The translations under genes and the position numbers were made by a program. From DATFJT01 sp965230755 (GTDB lineage: Bacteria; Bacteroidota; Bacteroidia; Chitinophagales; Saprospiraceae): a DNA stretch of 64,000 bases. This document shows positions 43,939 through 53,624 of this stretch, in pieces (within the stretch, counting starts at the first letter, position 1; the number at the start of each line of letters is the position of its first letter). The DNA lies in contig CBDDLT010000010.1 in the NCBI GenBank assembly GCA_965230755.1, positions 62,001-126,000 on the forward strand, in the 5' to 3' direction. The notes under the pieces were generated by a model. The model did no database searches and was not told the DNA's origin. It was given only the letters and a program-made list of their open reading frames with translations.

Positions 43939-46900
43939 TTTCCTTGTGTTTGGTATTTAGTTTTTTGACAAATTCTTTGAAGTTGTCGAAGTCCGTTCTA
44001 TAACTCACTCCAATACCGGTTTTGGATCGATTGGAATTCGTAAAGTCTGGTTCGAATCGCTGATAGGCTCTAAATCTCCATTTTTTATCCTCGGTTAGAT
44101 CAATTCCCAGCACGAAGTTCCCATAAAAGTTATTCGAATCGCTGTACAAGGAAGAGTTATTATAACTACCACTTACGTCTAGTGTCACCCTGTTATCCAA
44201 CAGATAAAATCGAGGTTTCAATATAATTTCCGAAGAATTAAATGCCGAGTTTACATTGCTGATATCAGAATCGTAAAAACTGTAGTTTAAATCAAGTTCG
44301 AAACCACTTAGAATGGATTGCTCAGAAGGCAGTAAATCACTCACCAATCCTGTTATATAGTTACTCAACTGATTACTGATCATTTGAGAAACCGTATTCA
44401 AACCTGTCAAGAGTTGCGTTCCTTGTAGTTGTGCCTGTTGGCTGGGAAGGAAAGTACCTACCACTAGAAGTCCAAATACCTGCCTATTCAAATCGTTTTG
44501 GATATTGTCCAGCGCACTGATCTTTGCCTCCGCAAAATTCCTCAACTGACGATCCAACTCGGGAAAGCCAATTTCGAAATCTATACCTGGAGAAAGCAGG
44601 GCTCCTGATAAGATCATCGACAAATCAACCTGTGTTGGCGTCTTGGCCAGCCGTTCTAATTGTTCATCACTACTATTGATCAAATACTCCTGTATCAGTG
44701 GATAAACAGGAGCGGATAATCCCGAATAATCGGCCGTCATGCCTAAATAAGCATCATACGGACTACCTGTAAATTGTATCGTGGACCCCTCCCTAAGAAT
44801 AAAAGGCTTGTTGACAAAATTCAAATAAGTGAATAGATACTCACCCTCTGCTATATCATAATTACCGTACACATTTAGATCGCCGGTTCTATCATATTCT
44901 ACGGCGAGGTTCCCTGTTCCCGTCGCATGAATTTTATCGTTGGAGTTTTCGTCGAATATGATATCGATTTCCGCATTTTCATTCACGTCCAGATTCAGAT
45001 TCAGGTCGAAGCCTCCCGCTGGATTGTTCGCAGAAGTCAATTCGATGCTATCCTTCTTACCAAACTCAATGAATTTTCTCTCCGTACTGATCTGTTCCGA
45101 AGTCAGAGGAAAACTGATTTGGGTTCCGGGATTAGAACTGGCATCGACGAACATTCTAGGTAAGGACAAAGGACCTACTATAGTGGCATTCATGTCCCCG
45201 GCATAAGCCTCTCCGTAGAAATACTCATTACTACCTTTCCTGGTATCCAATACTTTTAAGTTATCACTTTGAATGGCTACCAAGTATTCCAGCTGACCTA
45301 GATTTTGATGTTTTATTCCTCCTGAAACATAAGCTATGTTACCCTCATGATCGAAAAAGGAGCAATTTTCGCAGAGAAAGATCGAGTCCGTAAGTGCCAT
45401 ATTTTGATGACTGATGAAAACCCTTGAATTCAGATAATCCAAAGTTGTAGCCATCGTATCAATGTTCAATTGTCCCTCGATGTGCAGTTCATTGGGATAT
45501 CCAAATATTTTGAAATTCGACTTAAAGCTGCCTTCTGTATCTCTGATCACTTCCCCGGCGAAGTACTCTAGCATATTACATGGATAGTGATTGATCTCTG
45601 TCCAAACTTCCGTAAAACCTGATTTCGCTTGTCTGGTATCACCCAAGTAATGGCGGAAATTACTCTGTAGTTTTTGATCTCCTTTATACACTGAAAAAGT
45701 ACCATTTAAGGTTGTATCCAACTTGGGAAGCTTGGCGATCAATTTCATTCGACCATAATCATCTTCGTTGATTTCGAATTGATCAGATTCTGCCTCGATC
45801 GAGATATTCTCGAATTGAAGATCATTGCTAAATGCCACTTCGGCATCATAGTTTCCAAAGATCTTTAGGGCTTCTATCGGTATATATTTATTGAAAAATG
45901 CCAGATCGAATTGCTCCACCCGTAAACCGATCATATCCTCATCGATCGTTTCCAGGCCAATCAATTGATCCTGATTCTTTAAGATAAAGTTGCTAGGTTT
46001 TACCAGGTTTTTGCCTATTTCAATGCTATTTCCCTCTTGTACTTCCCACAGCTTGCTCATCAGAACAATGTGTCCATTGCTCAATTCAATCTGAAAAATG
46101 CTGTCCATCAATTCTACATGACCATTGAAATTGGCACGATCTATAAGACTATTGCGATCCTCTGAGATAAAGGCAAAATCTATCTCATCTGGGCCAATAT
46201 TGAAGAAACTCCGCACGAATTTGATAGAGGTCTCTCCTATTGCCACTGAATCCAGTTCACAGCTTAATTCGCCGGAGCCCTCGCTCAAGTAAAAATCCAA
46301 ATCCACATTATGCCAATCCACATTGCCCCATTTCAGGTGAGGCGTCTCAAATGCTATTTCAGATGATTCGTAATCCGAATTATGGGCCAAAAAGACATTA
46401 AAATCTTTGATTCCTTCCAGATTAGAACTAAGCATTTTAGTCCATCCGTATAGGCTATCAATATCTACTTTGATCTCGAAATTGCTCTGTAAATTTTCCG
46501 CCTCCGGATAATAATTCAGTTTCATAAATCGGGCTAGGCTCTCATTGTTCTTATGAAAACTATTCAACAGCGATTTGTAAAAGTTATTCAATTCGAATTC
46601 CCCATCTATTCGAGCCTCAAAACCCTCACCAATGATATTGAGGTGCTGTCCTGAACCGTACTCCAAGGAATAAATACTAAAGTCCGTTAAAGAGTATTCT
46701 TTCTCGCCTTCCTGAAGGAATAGACTGTCCAGTTTGGCATAGCCCGTCAAATTCTTAAAATTGGTAGTCCTTAAGTTTAGATCTGCATTGGTTGAAAAAA
46801 TGAAATCCTGATCCATCAAATTGATCTTCTTCAAGGCTATTTCGTCAAAGTTGAGCCTCGCATCAATGATGTAATTGGAATCTACAATTTCGATTTTACC

Positions 46901-48718
46901 GGAATAGTCAATTCCCAAGTTTTTATCTCTAATGCTTCCCTTTCCTTCTAGCTGTGACTTACTAAAAATTCCCGAATACTGAATATTGCGATACTCGTAA
47001 TCATTGTATTCCAGGACATCTACCTGAGCATTAAGTGTTGCTTCTGCATTGTCCAAGGTCAATCCCTTTCCTTCAGATACCTCGGCCTTCATACTGAGCA
47101 TACCCAGTTCTTCATTATCCGTCCATTTCTTCAGATCGAAATCGACAAGTTCGAGGTTTCCTGAATATTCGGGCAGTACATTTCGATTCATGTTCTTCAT
47201 GCTCAAATCCACCCTTACTTCACCAAGCGAGGATTGTACCACTCCATAAGCTAGGAAATCTGAAAGCGTACCATCGTAGGTTCCTTGGAAATTAAATCGT
47301 TTGAAAAGATCGAAGCTTCGAGGAAGGTATAAATCCGGAAAAGCCTGTCTTATGTTCTTGATATGACTCTCCATTTGATCTATCCTCAAACTTATAAAGG
47401 CCAGTTCCGAACTGGTAACATCTCTTAAAGTTAATTGTCCTTTGAGAAAGGACTGATCCGAATACTGGAAATTAATATTTCGCAGCCTCAGTTTATTTAT
47501 ATAACCGACAATCTTGGTCTCAATAGAGAATAATTGGTGCTGATTTTGAACCAAGAACTTATTCTCTCGAAGCATCGGTGCCAAATAGAAGAGATCTAAT
47601 GGAGATAGATGAGATTCTCGAACATCAGCATTGATCTTTACCTTATTGGCAAATTTCAACCAAGAGATATATCCTTCAGGATAGGAAAAAACGATATCAC
47701 TTTCAAAATTGCTGAACGGAGAAGTCAAGACAAACTCTTCTATCTGGGTCGATTCACATCCTATATCTGCACTATAGCCGGCAAATCGATATATCTCTAA
47801 GCCCGATTTTTCAACCGCGCTTAAATCAAATTCTTCTATTCTAAAATGGAGTAAATACTTGGAGAAAAAATCTAGTTCGATATTCAAGTCGTTAAGTTCG
47901 ACGTGATTATAATCTACCGCCTCCTCAGCTTCAAAATTAAAATCATTGCGGTGATTATCATAACTCATTTTCGAATCACAGAAGGATACATCGTGAAATT
48001 CTAAAGTCAAGTACTCCCACTGCGGCAAAGGTGGTGGATATGGTGTTGCATAGGTGCTCTGCTCAAACATCTGTAGACTGAAGTCCATAGAATTCGAACG
48101 AGGTCCAAAGAACTGCAACAAATTCTTCTTGTTATTGAAATGTATTTTATCTGCTGTGAGATACTCCGAACAAATGTCAAAGGTGTTCGAATTGTTCTCA
48201 TCGACAATGAGATAACAAAAATTCTCGATTTCAGCGTCTTCAAAAGTCAAGTTGAACTTATTGGCATGTCTGATTGGCCCTTGATCACCTTTAGAGAACA
48301 TGATGGCCACATTTGCTATGCTATCCCCCATATAACTGGTCTGACGAAAATAGCCGTTTCTTATTTTTAAATCCGTAAATCGGAAATCATTGTTCAGCAT
48401 TCTCGCATAATTGAGCTTTAGTTGTAATTCCAACCGCTCAATTTCTGCCAATGTATCACCGCAATAGCCTTTCCAAACAAAATTGTTCAACTGTATATGC
48501 TTACCCCTGATAAGCAATTCATCATATTCGAAAGCTCCCTCAAATCGTTGATTTACAGAGTTTATCAAATATTTGCTAATGGATTCTTGAATAACCGGAG
48601 AAATGAAATAAGAGATAATGATGAGTAAAACGGAAAAAATAAACAAGACAGGAAGGAACATCAGCCAGGACTTTTTACTCGACTGCTTCTTCACCAACTT
48701 GTCATCATCTTTATTCAT
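43919..48718 (-). CDS. tamB: TamB-like (translocation and assembly module) protein
   Basis: A 1599-aa protein from the ATG at 48718; a longer frame at 48736 adds only 6 residues. It has an N-terminal membrane anchor (WLMFLPVLFIFSVLLIIISYF) and a very long beta-rich repeat body. The C-terminal region (LSMILSGALLSPGIDFEIGFPELD, QVFGLLVVGTFLP) has the signature of the TamB/DUF490 domain, and the last 100 residues look like a beta-barrel-proximal piece. TamB-like proteins span the periplasm and carry phospholipids or assist outer-membrane assembly. It is the largest gene in the window. Confidence 0.88.
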   Translation of the reverse strand: MNKDDDKLVKKQSSKKSWLMFLPVLFIFSVLLIIISYFISPVIQESISKYLINSVNQRFEGAFEYDELLIRGKHIQLNNFVWKGYCGDTLAEIERLELQLKLNYARMLNNDFRFTDLKIRNGYFRQTSYMGDSIANVAIMFSKGDQGPIRHANKFNLTFEDAEIENFCYLIVDENNSNTFDICSEYLTADKIHFNNKKNLLQFFGPRSNSMDFSLQMFEQSTYATPYPPPLPQWEYLTLEFHDVSFCDSKMSYDNHRNDFNFEAEEAVDYNHVELNDLNIELDFFSKYLLHFRIEEFDLSAVEKSGLEIYRFAGYSADIGCESTQIEEFVLTSPFSNFESDIVFSYPEGYISWLKFANKVKINADVRESHLSPLDLFYLAPMLRENKFLVQNQHQLFSIETKIVGYINKLRLRNINFQYSDQSFLKGQLTLRDVTSSELAFISLRIDQMESHIKNIRQAFPDLYLPRSFDLFKRFNFQGTYDGTLSDFLAYGVVQSSLGEVRVDLSMKNMNRNVLPEYSGNLELVDFDLKKWTDNEELGMLSMKAEVSEGKGLTLDNAEATLNAQVDVLEYNDYEYRNIQYSGIFSKSQLEGKGSIRDKNLGIDYSGKIEIVDSNYIIDARLNFDEIALKKINLMDQDFIFSTNADLNLRTTNFKNLTGYAKLDSLFLQEGEKEYSLTDFSIYSLEYGSGQHLNIIGEGFEARIDGEFELNNFYKSLLNSFHKNNESLARFMKLNYYPEAENLQSNFEIKVDIDSLYGWTKMLSSNLEGIKDFNVFLAHNSDYESSEIAFETPHLKWGNVDWHNVDLDFYLSEGSGELSCELDSVAIGETSIKFVRSFFNIGPDEIDFAFISEDRNSLIDRANFNGHVELMDSIFQIELSNGHIVLMSKLWEVQEGNSIEIGKNLVKPSNFILKNQDQLIGLETIDEDMIGLRVEQFDLAFFNKYIPIEALKIFGNYDAEVAFSNDLQFENISIEAESDQFEINEDDYGRMKLIAKLPKLDTTLNGTFSVYKGDQKLQSNFRHYLGDTRQAKSGFTEVWTEINHYPCNMLEYFAGEVIRDTEGSFKSNFKIFGYPNELHIEGQLNIDTMATTLDYLNSRVFISHQNMALTDSIFLCENCSFFDHEGNIAYVSGGIKHQNLGQLEYLVAIQSDNLKVLDTRKGSNEYFYGEAYAGDMNATIVGPLSLPRMFVDASSNPGTQISFPLTSEQISTERKFIEFGKKDSIELTSANNPAGGFDLNLNLDVNENAEIDIIFDENSNDKIHATGTGNLAVEYDRTGDLNVYGNYDIAEGEYLFTYLNFVNKPFILREGSTIQFTGSPYDAYLGMTADYSGLSAPVYPLIQEYLINSSDEQLERLAKTPTQVDLSMILSGALLSPGIDFEIGFPELDRQLRNFAEAKISALDNIQNDLNRQVFGLLVVGTFLPSQQAQLQGTQLLTGLNTVSQMISNQLSNYITGLVSDLLPSEQSILSGFELDLNYSFYDSDISNVNSAFNSSEIILKPRFYLLDNRVTLDVSGSYNNSSLYSDSNNFYGNFVLGIDLTEDKKWRFRAYQRFEPDFTNSNRSKTGIGVSYRTDFDNFKEFVKKLNTKHKETIGLSE

Positions 48719-48736
48719 TACCTCTAATCTAAACAA

Positions 48737-48951
48737 TTCAAATCCAAATATTAACGTCTAAAAGACGAGAAAAATATCTGAGTATGACAGAGTCTATTGC
48801 AAGGTATGCAAAACAAGATAAATTATAATATGTCGTGATTGGTTAACTTGATTTTTTTTGACCTTTGGATGTTCTTGATCAGTTACTATTGATCAGTGAT
48901 TGGTGAATACATGTATCTGACAATCGATCACATACAATCGACAACCAACAC
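48737..48951. other. Intergenic region with heptad-like repeat tract
   Basis: From 48860 to 48951 the minus strand reads as 7-base units (GGTTGTC, GATTGTA, GATTGTC, ACTGATC and others) starting right after the algH stop codon. The remainder up to 48859 is AT-rich with no frame. See the heptad-repeat finding. Confidence 0.45.
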
Positions 48952-49512
48952 CTAATTCCAATTAATGCTACCGGGGATCTTAGATATCACTTCAAACTTA
49001 TCACCTAGGTTATACACAGCCTGTGGCCAGATATCCCCAAGTTTCTTTTTGAAGAGGTAATTGCTATCAATTTCAGATAGCATCCAGGTGCCAGCTTCGT
49101 ATTCATCGGCCAACTGACCAGCAGACCAACCACTATAGCCCAAATAAAACCTTATCCCACTTGGATCTATAATTTTCTCTCTTATGAGAACTTTGAGTTG
49201 TGTGAAATCACCTCCCCAGAACAGGCGGTCAGTAATGGCCAAACTATCCTTCAATATGTCTCCATATTTGTGCACATAATATAGTGTATCCGTTTGAACG
49301 GGTCCTCCATAGTGCAATTCAAGTTCTATGTCGGGAAAACCATCGACTACATCGGGTATGAAAATGTTTAGACTTTTGTTTATGATAAAACCCACTGTCC
49401 CATTCTCATCACTGTGATCAGTGATTAAAATAACTGAATCCTTAAAGTGAAGACTGTCCATAAATGGCTGCGCCATCAATATATTTCCCTTTTTAAACTC
49501 GGGTAGAATCAT
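48952..49512 (-). CDS. algH: YqgE/AlgH family protein
   Basis: A 186-aa protein with family motifs: FKKGNILMAQPFM, HSDENGTVGFIINKS, LHYGGPVQTD and LGYSGWSAGQLADEYEAGTWM. The family is widespread and its molecular role is unclear. The gene lies 9 bp downstream of fabD and is probably co-transcribed with it. Confidence 0.93.
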   Translation of the reverse strand: MILPEFKKGNILMAQPFMDSLHFKDSVILITDHSDENGTVGFIINKSLNIFIPDVVDGFPDIELELHYGGPVQTDTLYYVHKYGDILKDSLAITDRLFWGGDFTQLKVLIREKIIDPSGIRFYLGYSGWSAGQLADEYEAGTWMLSEIDSNYLFKKKLGDIWPQAVYNLGDKFEVISKIPGSINWN

Positions 49513-49521
49513 ATTTATCCT

Positions 49522-50397
49522 TTATACCTTTTCAACACTAACAGAACGATCAATTTTTCGAATTAGTCCTGCAAGAATATTTCCTTTACCTCCGACCTCG
49601 TAGAAATGCGTGATTCCATCGTTGATCATATTCCTAACAGAGTTGGTCCACATTACTGGAGAAATGAGTTGTTTCTTTAGATTACCTGCGATAATGAAAG
49701 GATCCTTCTGTGCCTTTGCATCAAAATTCTGATAAATGGGTTTGATTGGGATCTGGAAGCTCGCCTTGTCAATTGCATTATTCAAGCGCTCACTAGCTGG
49801 CTGCATATATGGAGAGTGAAAAGCTCCACCCACCTTTAATTCAATAACTCTTTTCGCTCCTATTGCACTGAGTTTTTCAGATGCCTTAGCCATTTCTTCA
49901 ATCTCACCTGAAATCACAACTTGGCCAGGACAATTGAAATTGGCAGGGACAATCTTTTTATCGAATTCCTTACAGGTCTCTATGATACTTTGGTCATCCA
50001 GACCCAAAACTGCCGCCATCGTTGTAGGTTTTAGTTCACAGGCATATTGCATGGCAAGCGCTCTTTCCAAAACCAGTTTTAATCCGTCCTCGAAACTGAG
50101 ATTTCCGGAAGCTACCAGTGCTGTAATTTCTCCAAGTGAATGTCCGGCGAAGGCGCTGATTTCGGAAGGATCTACTGATAAAAAATATTTGATTATTCCG
50201 TGTAAGTACACTGCAGGCTGGGTCACCCGGGTTTCTTTAAGATCATCTTCACTACCATCCAACATGATCTCAAAAATATCAAAGCCCAAAATGGATTTCG
50301 CTTTATCCAAATACTCGAGGGCTTTTTCATTATCCTTAAATTCCAAGCCCATTCCTGTAAATTGGCTCCCTTGTCCCGGGAAAACTGCTGCTTTCAT
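49522..50397 (-). CDS. fabD: Malonyl-CoA:ACP transacylase
   Basis: A 291-aa enzyme that loads malonyl groups onto ACP for fatty acid synthesis. GQGSQFTGMG (residues 8-17) and the nucleophile elbow GHSLGE (Ser87) are present. A FHSPYM motif near 190 carries the catalytic His. The length matches the family. It is followed by algH in the same direction. Confidence 0.95.
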   Translation of the reverse strand: MKAAVFPGQGSQFTGMGLEFKDNEKALEYLDKAKSILGFDIFEIMLDGSEDDLKETRVTQPAVYLHGIIKYFLSVDPSEISAFAGHSLGEITALVASGNLSFEDGLKLVLERALAMQYACELKPTTMAAVLGLDDQSIIETCKEFDKKIVPANFNCPGQVVISGEIEEMAKASEKLSAIGAKRVIELKVGGAFHSPYMQPASERLNNAIDKASFQIPIKPIYQNFDAKAQKDPFIIAGNLKKQLISPVMWTNSVRNMINDGITHFYEVGGKGNILAGLIRKIDRSVSVEKV

Positions 50398-50506
50398 AAT
50401 TCAATTAGTTATTCAATCAATTATAATATTATCACAAATAACGACAAAATTGCCGATCATCTTGCGAAATTATGCATTTCTTACCCTGTCTAGGTCGGTC
50501 AGAAAT

Positions 50507-51154
50507 CTAGCTTAAATCTGAAGAAATCAATTTAAGAAACTCTGAACGAGTCTCTTGATTCTGAAATTGACCAGTGAAGGCTGATGTCGTCGTGGAACTG
50601 TTTTGCTTTTCCACTCCCCTTATCATCATACACATGTGTTTTGCTTCAATTACAACCGCCACACCTTGCGGATCAAGGGTGCGTTGTAGACAATCTCTGA
50701 TCTCTAATGTAAGCCTTTCCTGTACCTGAAGCTTACGACTATAGGCATCTACTATTCGAGGTATTTTGCTTAGTCCTACGATCTTTCCATTGGGAATATA
50801 GGCGACATGAGCTTTGCCAAAAAATGGCAATATATGATGTTCGCATAGCGAATAGAGTTCGATATTCTTAACCACCACCATCTCGGAATAATCCTCGTAA
50901 AATAGTGCTGAGTTAACAATAGCATCAGGATCCTGATCGTATCCCTGAGTCAGGAATTTAAGTGCTTTACCAGCTCTTTCAGGTGTCTTCAGTAATCCTT
51001 CTCTAGAAGTATTCTCCCCTATTTCTTCAAGTAATATGTGATACTTTTTCTTTATCGAATCCAGCACTGGATCCGTATGTTTATTCTCCTTCAAATCAAA
51101 CAGTGTTTCCTTAGTAAATACAATATTAATACTTTGGTTTAACTTAAACCTCAT
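50507..51154 (-). CDS. folE: GTP cyclohydrolase I
   Basis: A 215-aa enzyme, first step of tetrahydrofolate or related pterin synthesis. SLCEHHILPFFGKAHVAYIP gives the zinc ligands (Cys and His), and IVGLSKIPRIVDAYSRKLQVQERLT and AKHMCMMIRGVEK give the active-site blocks. The length matches the family with a short N-terminal extension. It is transcribed alone, 110 bp from fabD. Confidence 0.96.
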   Translation of the reverse strand: MRFKLNQSINIVFTKETLFDLKENKHTDPVLDSIKKKYHILLEEIGENTSREGLLKTPERAGKALKFLTQGYDQDPDAIVNSALFYEDYSEMVVVKNIELYSLCEHHILPFFGKAHVAYIPNGKIVGLSKIPRIVDAYSRKLQVQERLTLEIRDCLQRTLDPQGVAVVIEAKHMCMMIRGVEKQNSSTTTSAFTGQFQNQETRSEFLKLISSDLS

Positions 51155-51292
51155 TAAATCTCATCGAGCCAATTTAGTATATTTCCTCATAAAAAGTAAT
51201 TATTGAAATAAATGTGGATAAGTAAATGAATATTAAAGCTTAGCATTGCGACATAATTAATAATTTTGTTCTAGCTAGAATTTTATGGATAA

Positions 51293-52051
51293 ATGACGAG
51301 GCGATTGATTTGGCTTAAGGTACTGCTTGTATTGTGGATTCTGACCGGAATGCTCTGGTTTGGAATTACTTTACCCAACTGGGCGCAAAACACCCAGGAC
51401 AACGGCCATGTTAGTGCTGCAGAAATGAATGCTGAGCTTCCATCTATGATCATGGGCAAACCGGGATCGAAGGAGATTTACTTCTCGAAAAATGAAAATT
51501 CACCCTTACAGTCTTTCATAAAGAATATAAATTCTGAAAAACGCAATCTCATTATCACAGGGTACTACACTAGTAAGGAAAGTCCGGAAATTGCTCAAGG
51601 AAGAGCGAAAAATTTTAAGAATATATTGAACAAGTACGGAGAATTTGACGAAATCTTGTCAATGCGTACAGAACAAAAAGATAATCTACTCCTGCAACAG
51701 GGATATTTATACGATGTGATAGGAATTAAGATGGGTGACAAGGTCATTGACCCCAGTGATTTTGTGGATTTCTCTATTTCATTCAATGCACTTTCCGATG
51801 AAAATCTTTCGACAAAAGAATTGGATCAAGAATACAACAAGATCAAAGTCTATCTGGATCAATCGGAAGAATCCAAGGTGAATATTATATTGAAGGGACC
51901 AAAACCTCAGGAAGAGATCAATGAATACCGACAGTTCGTGCAGGAAGTAAAAACTCGAATTTCCGAGAAAAAAGTACCAAAATTCCGATTAATTGGAGAT
52001 ATCAGACCAAGTGAAACAGATTCTTTTGAGTTGAAAATAACTTATAACTGA
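51293..52051 (+). CDS. Membrane-anchored periplasmic protein of unknown function
   Basis: A 252-aa protein with an N-terminal transmembrane helix (residues 7-25, WLKVLLVLWILTGMLWFGI). The remainder is external and mixed alpha/beta: NLIITGYYTSKESPEIAQGRAKN resembles part of an OmpA-like peptidoglycan-binding fold, but the key residues are not convincing. It lies 4 bp upstream of the coiled-coil/HhH gene and is almost certainly co-transcribed with it. Function is unknown. Confidence 0.6.
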   Translation: MTRRLIWLKVLLVLWILTGMLWFGITLPNWAQNTQDNGHVSAAEMNAELPSMIMGKPGSKEIYFSKNENSPLQSFIKNINSEKRNLIITGYYTSKESPEIAQGRAKNFKNILNKYGEFDEILSMRTEQKDNLLLQQGYLYDVIGIKMGDKVIDPSDFVDFSISFNALSDENLSTKELDQEYNKIKVYLDQSEESKVNIILKGPKPQEEINEYRQFVQEVKTRISEKKVPKFRLIGDIRPSETDSFELKITYN

Positions 52052-52055
52052 TAGG

Positions 52056-53543
52056 ATGGTTTATATATACATAGCATCTGTAGTTGTTTTTTTTGGTATA
52101 AGTTTTTATATCTCCTATCTAATAGGTAAATACTCGAATTTTAAGCAGTACAAAGCTCTCAATAAAGAAATTGAAGTATTGAGAGAAACCAATATTTCCA
52201 ATGACAAAAAATATCAGGAGCTTGAAACCCAAATTCTAGAACAATCTAAGTACTACTCAGAGCAATTAAAGGACTCTGAAGCCTTGAGGAAAAGAATTGA
52301 GGAAGCCGAGCTAAAAAAAAACAATCTAAAAACTGATCTCGAAGCGCTCTCTGAGGAGATCAAGCAAAACTTCAGTCAAAAAAATGAATTCGATCGGCTC
52401 AAATTACTTTGTGAAGATCTGGATATTGAGTCACTGGAATGGAAAAATAAATACACCAATTTACACCGCCAGTCCGCTGACGAATTGATCATATTAAAAG
52501 ATGAGTTGACGAGGCAAAAAAGATATATCAAACAATTATTAGCACAGAAATATAGACTGATTCATCAATGGGATGCTAAAAAAGTGAAGCAAATTATTCA
52601 AGTTCCTCTTAAGCAATCTTCCGCAGAACAAGATGATACCATTTCCAATTTGGAATTGAAGTTAAAACGTCAAGAAAACATCATCAAGGCACTTAGAATC
52701 CAGCTAAAGCATTTAAACTTAAAGAAAATTGAGTCTACAGGAATCGAAGAGACTCCTGAAAATCTCTTGGATCACGAGTCCGGTTTTGAAGTCGAAGACG
52801 ACCTAGATACACTGGATAATATTATCGAAGAGAACGACTTTCATGAAATCCTGGATGAAGAGAATATAGAGGCTCAAAAATTGATGGACAAACTCAAGGA
52901 GTTTAAGGAGATCAAAATTCGAAAAACAGGAGAAACCACGCTGAATTACAGCAAGGTCAATCAGATGTGGAATCAAGAAGATAAGAGTGAATCCGAAGAA
53001 GAAATATCTTCAAACATCACGGACAATTCCGATAAACCAAATAAAAAGAGTCAAAAGAAACGACATCGCAATTCGCGACTTAGTTTAATATTCAATATCG
53101 ATAGAACTATACAATCCAAACTCTACGCTTTAGGTATAAGATCCTTTGAACAGTTGGCTGGTATTGATGACGATTTCATCCAAGAACTTGAATCTTTATT
53201 AGGCATTGAGTCCGGAAGAATAAGGAATGAAAAATGGGTTGAACAAGCTCATAAACTGAATAGTAGTGATGATATACGAAGTATTTTTATTCAAACAAGA
53301 CAAAGTAATAAAACTACTTCGGAGATTAGTACAGATGATTTGTTACAAATAAAAGGCATAGGAAAAACCTATAAGCATAGGTTAGTGAAAATTGGTATTA
53401 AGAACATACAAGATTTAGCCAGTTGGGATAAAGAAAATATTGAAGAACTTGCTGAGCTTATTGAAGTGAATAAATCGCGGATAGTAGGACAAAAATGGAT
53501 AGACCAGGCAAAAAACTTAATATCTACTAAATCTGTCAATTAG
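52056..53543 (+). CDS. Membrane-anchored coiled-coil protein with tandem helix-hairpin-helix domain
   Basis: A 495-aa protein. It has an N-terminal transmembrane helix (4-24, YIASVVVFFGISFYISYLIG), a long charged coiled coil (about 30-230), an acidic linker and, at about 345-495, two HhH modules (KLYALGIRSFEQLAGIDDDF, LLQIKGIGKTYKHRLVKIGIKNIQDLASW). This HhH pair resembles the DUF4332-type domain found in several bacterial proteins. It may bind nucleic acid or serve as a protein contact. Function is not known. Confidence 0.72.
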   Translation: MVYIYIASVVVFFGISFYISYLIGKYSNFKQYKALNKEIEVLRETNISNDKKYQELETQILEQSKYYSEQLKDSEALRKRIEEAELKKNNLKTDLEALSEEIKQNFSQKNEFDRLKLLCEDLDIESLEWKNKYTNLHRQSADELIILKDELTRQKRYIKQLLAQKYRLIHQWDAKKVKQIIQVPLKQSSAEQDDTISNLELKLKRQENIIKALRIQLKHLNLKKIESTGIEETPENLLDHESGFEVEDDLDTLDNIIEENDFHEILDEENIEAQKLMDKLKEFKEIKIRKTGETTLNYSKVNQMWNQEDKSESEEEISSNITDNSDKPNKKSQKKRHRNSRLSLIFNIDRTIQSKLYALGIRSFEQLAGIDDDFIQELESLLGIESGRIRNEKWVEQAHKLNSSDDIRSIFIQTRQSNKTTSEISTDDLLQIKGIGKTYKHRLVKIGIKNIQDLASWDKENIEELAELIEVNKSRIVGQKWIDQAKNLISTKSVN

Positions 53544-53624
53544 GATTTTTCTCTAGATTAGAGAGAAGGATGTCATGTTCTGATTATATTTGCCAATTTA
53601 ATTCAAAGTAAAACCGATCTTTTA

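Noticed and set aside
49934..50515. 193-codon plus-strand frame
   Set aside because: It is antisense to fabD and crosses into the folE gap, with no protein features of its own.
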